A stretch of 64,000 nt of DNA from Phallusia mammillata (Eukaryota > Chordata > Ascidiacea > Phlebobranchia > Ascidiidae): positions 159,492 through 223,491 of the forward strand of contig QLIY01000140.1 of NCBI GenBank assembly GCA_003260075.1, read 5' to 3'. Made by a program: the position numbers and the translations under genes. A model generated the notes under the pieces. The model had not been told where the DNA came from, ran no database searches, and worked only from the letters and a program-made list of their open reading frames with translations. This document shows, piece after piece, positions 63,542 to 64,000 of this stretch. The number at the start of each line of letters is the position of its first letter. Position 1 is the first letter of the stretch.

Positions 63542-64000
63542 ACCTACATGACAAAATTCAAACAAAGTTCTACAAACTGTACGAATTGTTCCACGTGCTA
63601 TTGTTTGTCACAACGCTAACATTGGTGTCACATTATCAAGTTTATGAACATGAGAACAGTTAAACACTATGGGGTCTATGACAAACTGATAAAAGTTGTT
63701 GAGGCTGCAAAGTGGAAGTGGATTGCTGTCGAACTTTTGCCCCACAGGGACACCTTTAAGGTAAAGATGCAGCAAATCGGCTTATTTTGGATTCGGTAGA
63801 AACCGAATATCGGCCAGTTTTCATTTGATTCAAAGGGTTGCGTTGTAAATTTTTCTTGCTTCTTTAGCTGCTTGTAGAAATTCTTCCACTTTCAAAATTG
63901 TGTCGTGATTCCCTTTCTACTAGATTGAAGTGCAAATCGAGTAGTCGTGTCCAGTGATGCACCGAACCCGCCTGAAAAGGTTCGGGCCGAAACCGAATAT

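Larger units (their letters stand above)
61844..64000. other. Repeat-rich end of window, no gene recognised
   Basis: Contains a 22-bp tandem repeat (62077-62130), an inverted relative of the RIIAD1 intron repeat (62336-62510), a truncated hAT MITE (62621-about 62735) and a hAT element with perfect duplication (63032-63541). At the very end (from about 63953, cagtgatgcaccgaacc) another hAT-like terminus is cut by the window edge. Confidence 0.55.

Noticed and set aside
63472-63663. 63-residue plus-strand frame near the window end
   Set aside because: Its first part lies inside a non-autonomous hAT element and the rest shows no family.

Overview
This window is genomic DNA from an animal nucleus. 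It is AT-rich, its genes are split by many GT-AG introns, and every gene I could name is an ortholog or family member of a vertebrate gene. Compact genes, one gene pair with only 102 bp between them, splice-acceptor sequences sitting directly at start codons, and a chitin-binding CBM14 domain fit an invertebrate chordate, most likely an ascidian such as Ciona. That species call is inference. I rebuilt gene models by hand from splice sites and reading phase. Most give a coding length divisible by three, which is a useful internal check.

Layout, left to right. 1-2600: no convincing gene. 2601-15318 (+): a ULK1/2 (Atg1) autophagy kinase in 23 coding exons, with the CDS summing to 956 aa. 20498-25233 (-): AKAP1, with an N-terminal anchor, acidic linker, KH and Tudor domains. 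26106-27172 (+): PA28gamma-like proteasome activator (PSME3), divergent from AKAP1. 28900-44178 (-): EIF4G2/DAP5/NAT1 in 19 exons, with no in-frame AUG before the conserved region and a candidate GUG start. 45291-46582 (-): a reticulocalbin-type ER EF-hand protein ending in HDEF. 52607-55268 (+): an adhesion-type GPCR. 55725-57137 (+): RIIAD1. 57500-58793 (-): ANKRD16. 58896-59332 (-): a C5orf63-type glutaredoxin-like protein just upstream of ANKRD16, a probable operon. 59870-60118 (-): acyl-CoA-binding protein. 61425-61843 (-): a partial chitin-binding domain gene.

Two things dominate the rest. (1) At about 20 places a G or C run, mostly 10-12 bases, or a single N sits exactly between two near-identical direct copies of local sequence (about 55 bp to 1 kb). 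These junctions cut through exons of ULK, AKAP1, EIF4G2 and the GPCR. They look like unresolved overlaps of two haplotypes in the assembly rather than biology. The GPCR frame break, duplicate AKAP1 Tudor exons and duplicate EIF4G2 exons all disappear when one copy is ignored. (2) Introns and spacers are full of small non-autonomous hAT-type elements. Many have perfect 8-bp target-site duplications, several are nested, and none carries a transposase. A tRNA-derived SINE family is also present.

The genes do not form one pathway. Links worth noting are two proteins of the PKA R-subunit/anchoring world (AKAP1, RIIAD1), translation and proteostasis factors (EIF4G2, PSME3, ANKRD16), and the likely C5orf63-ANKRD16 operon. 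I found no convincing tRNA, rRNA or CRISPR.
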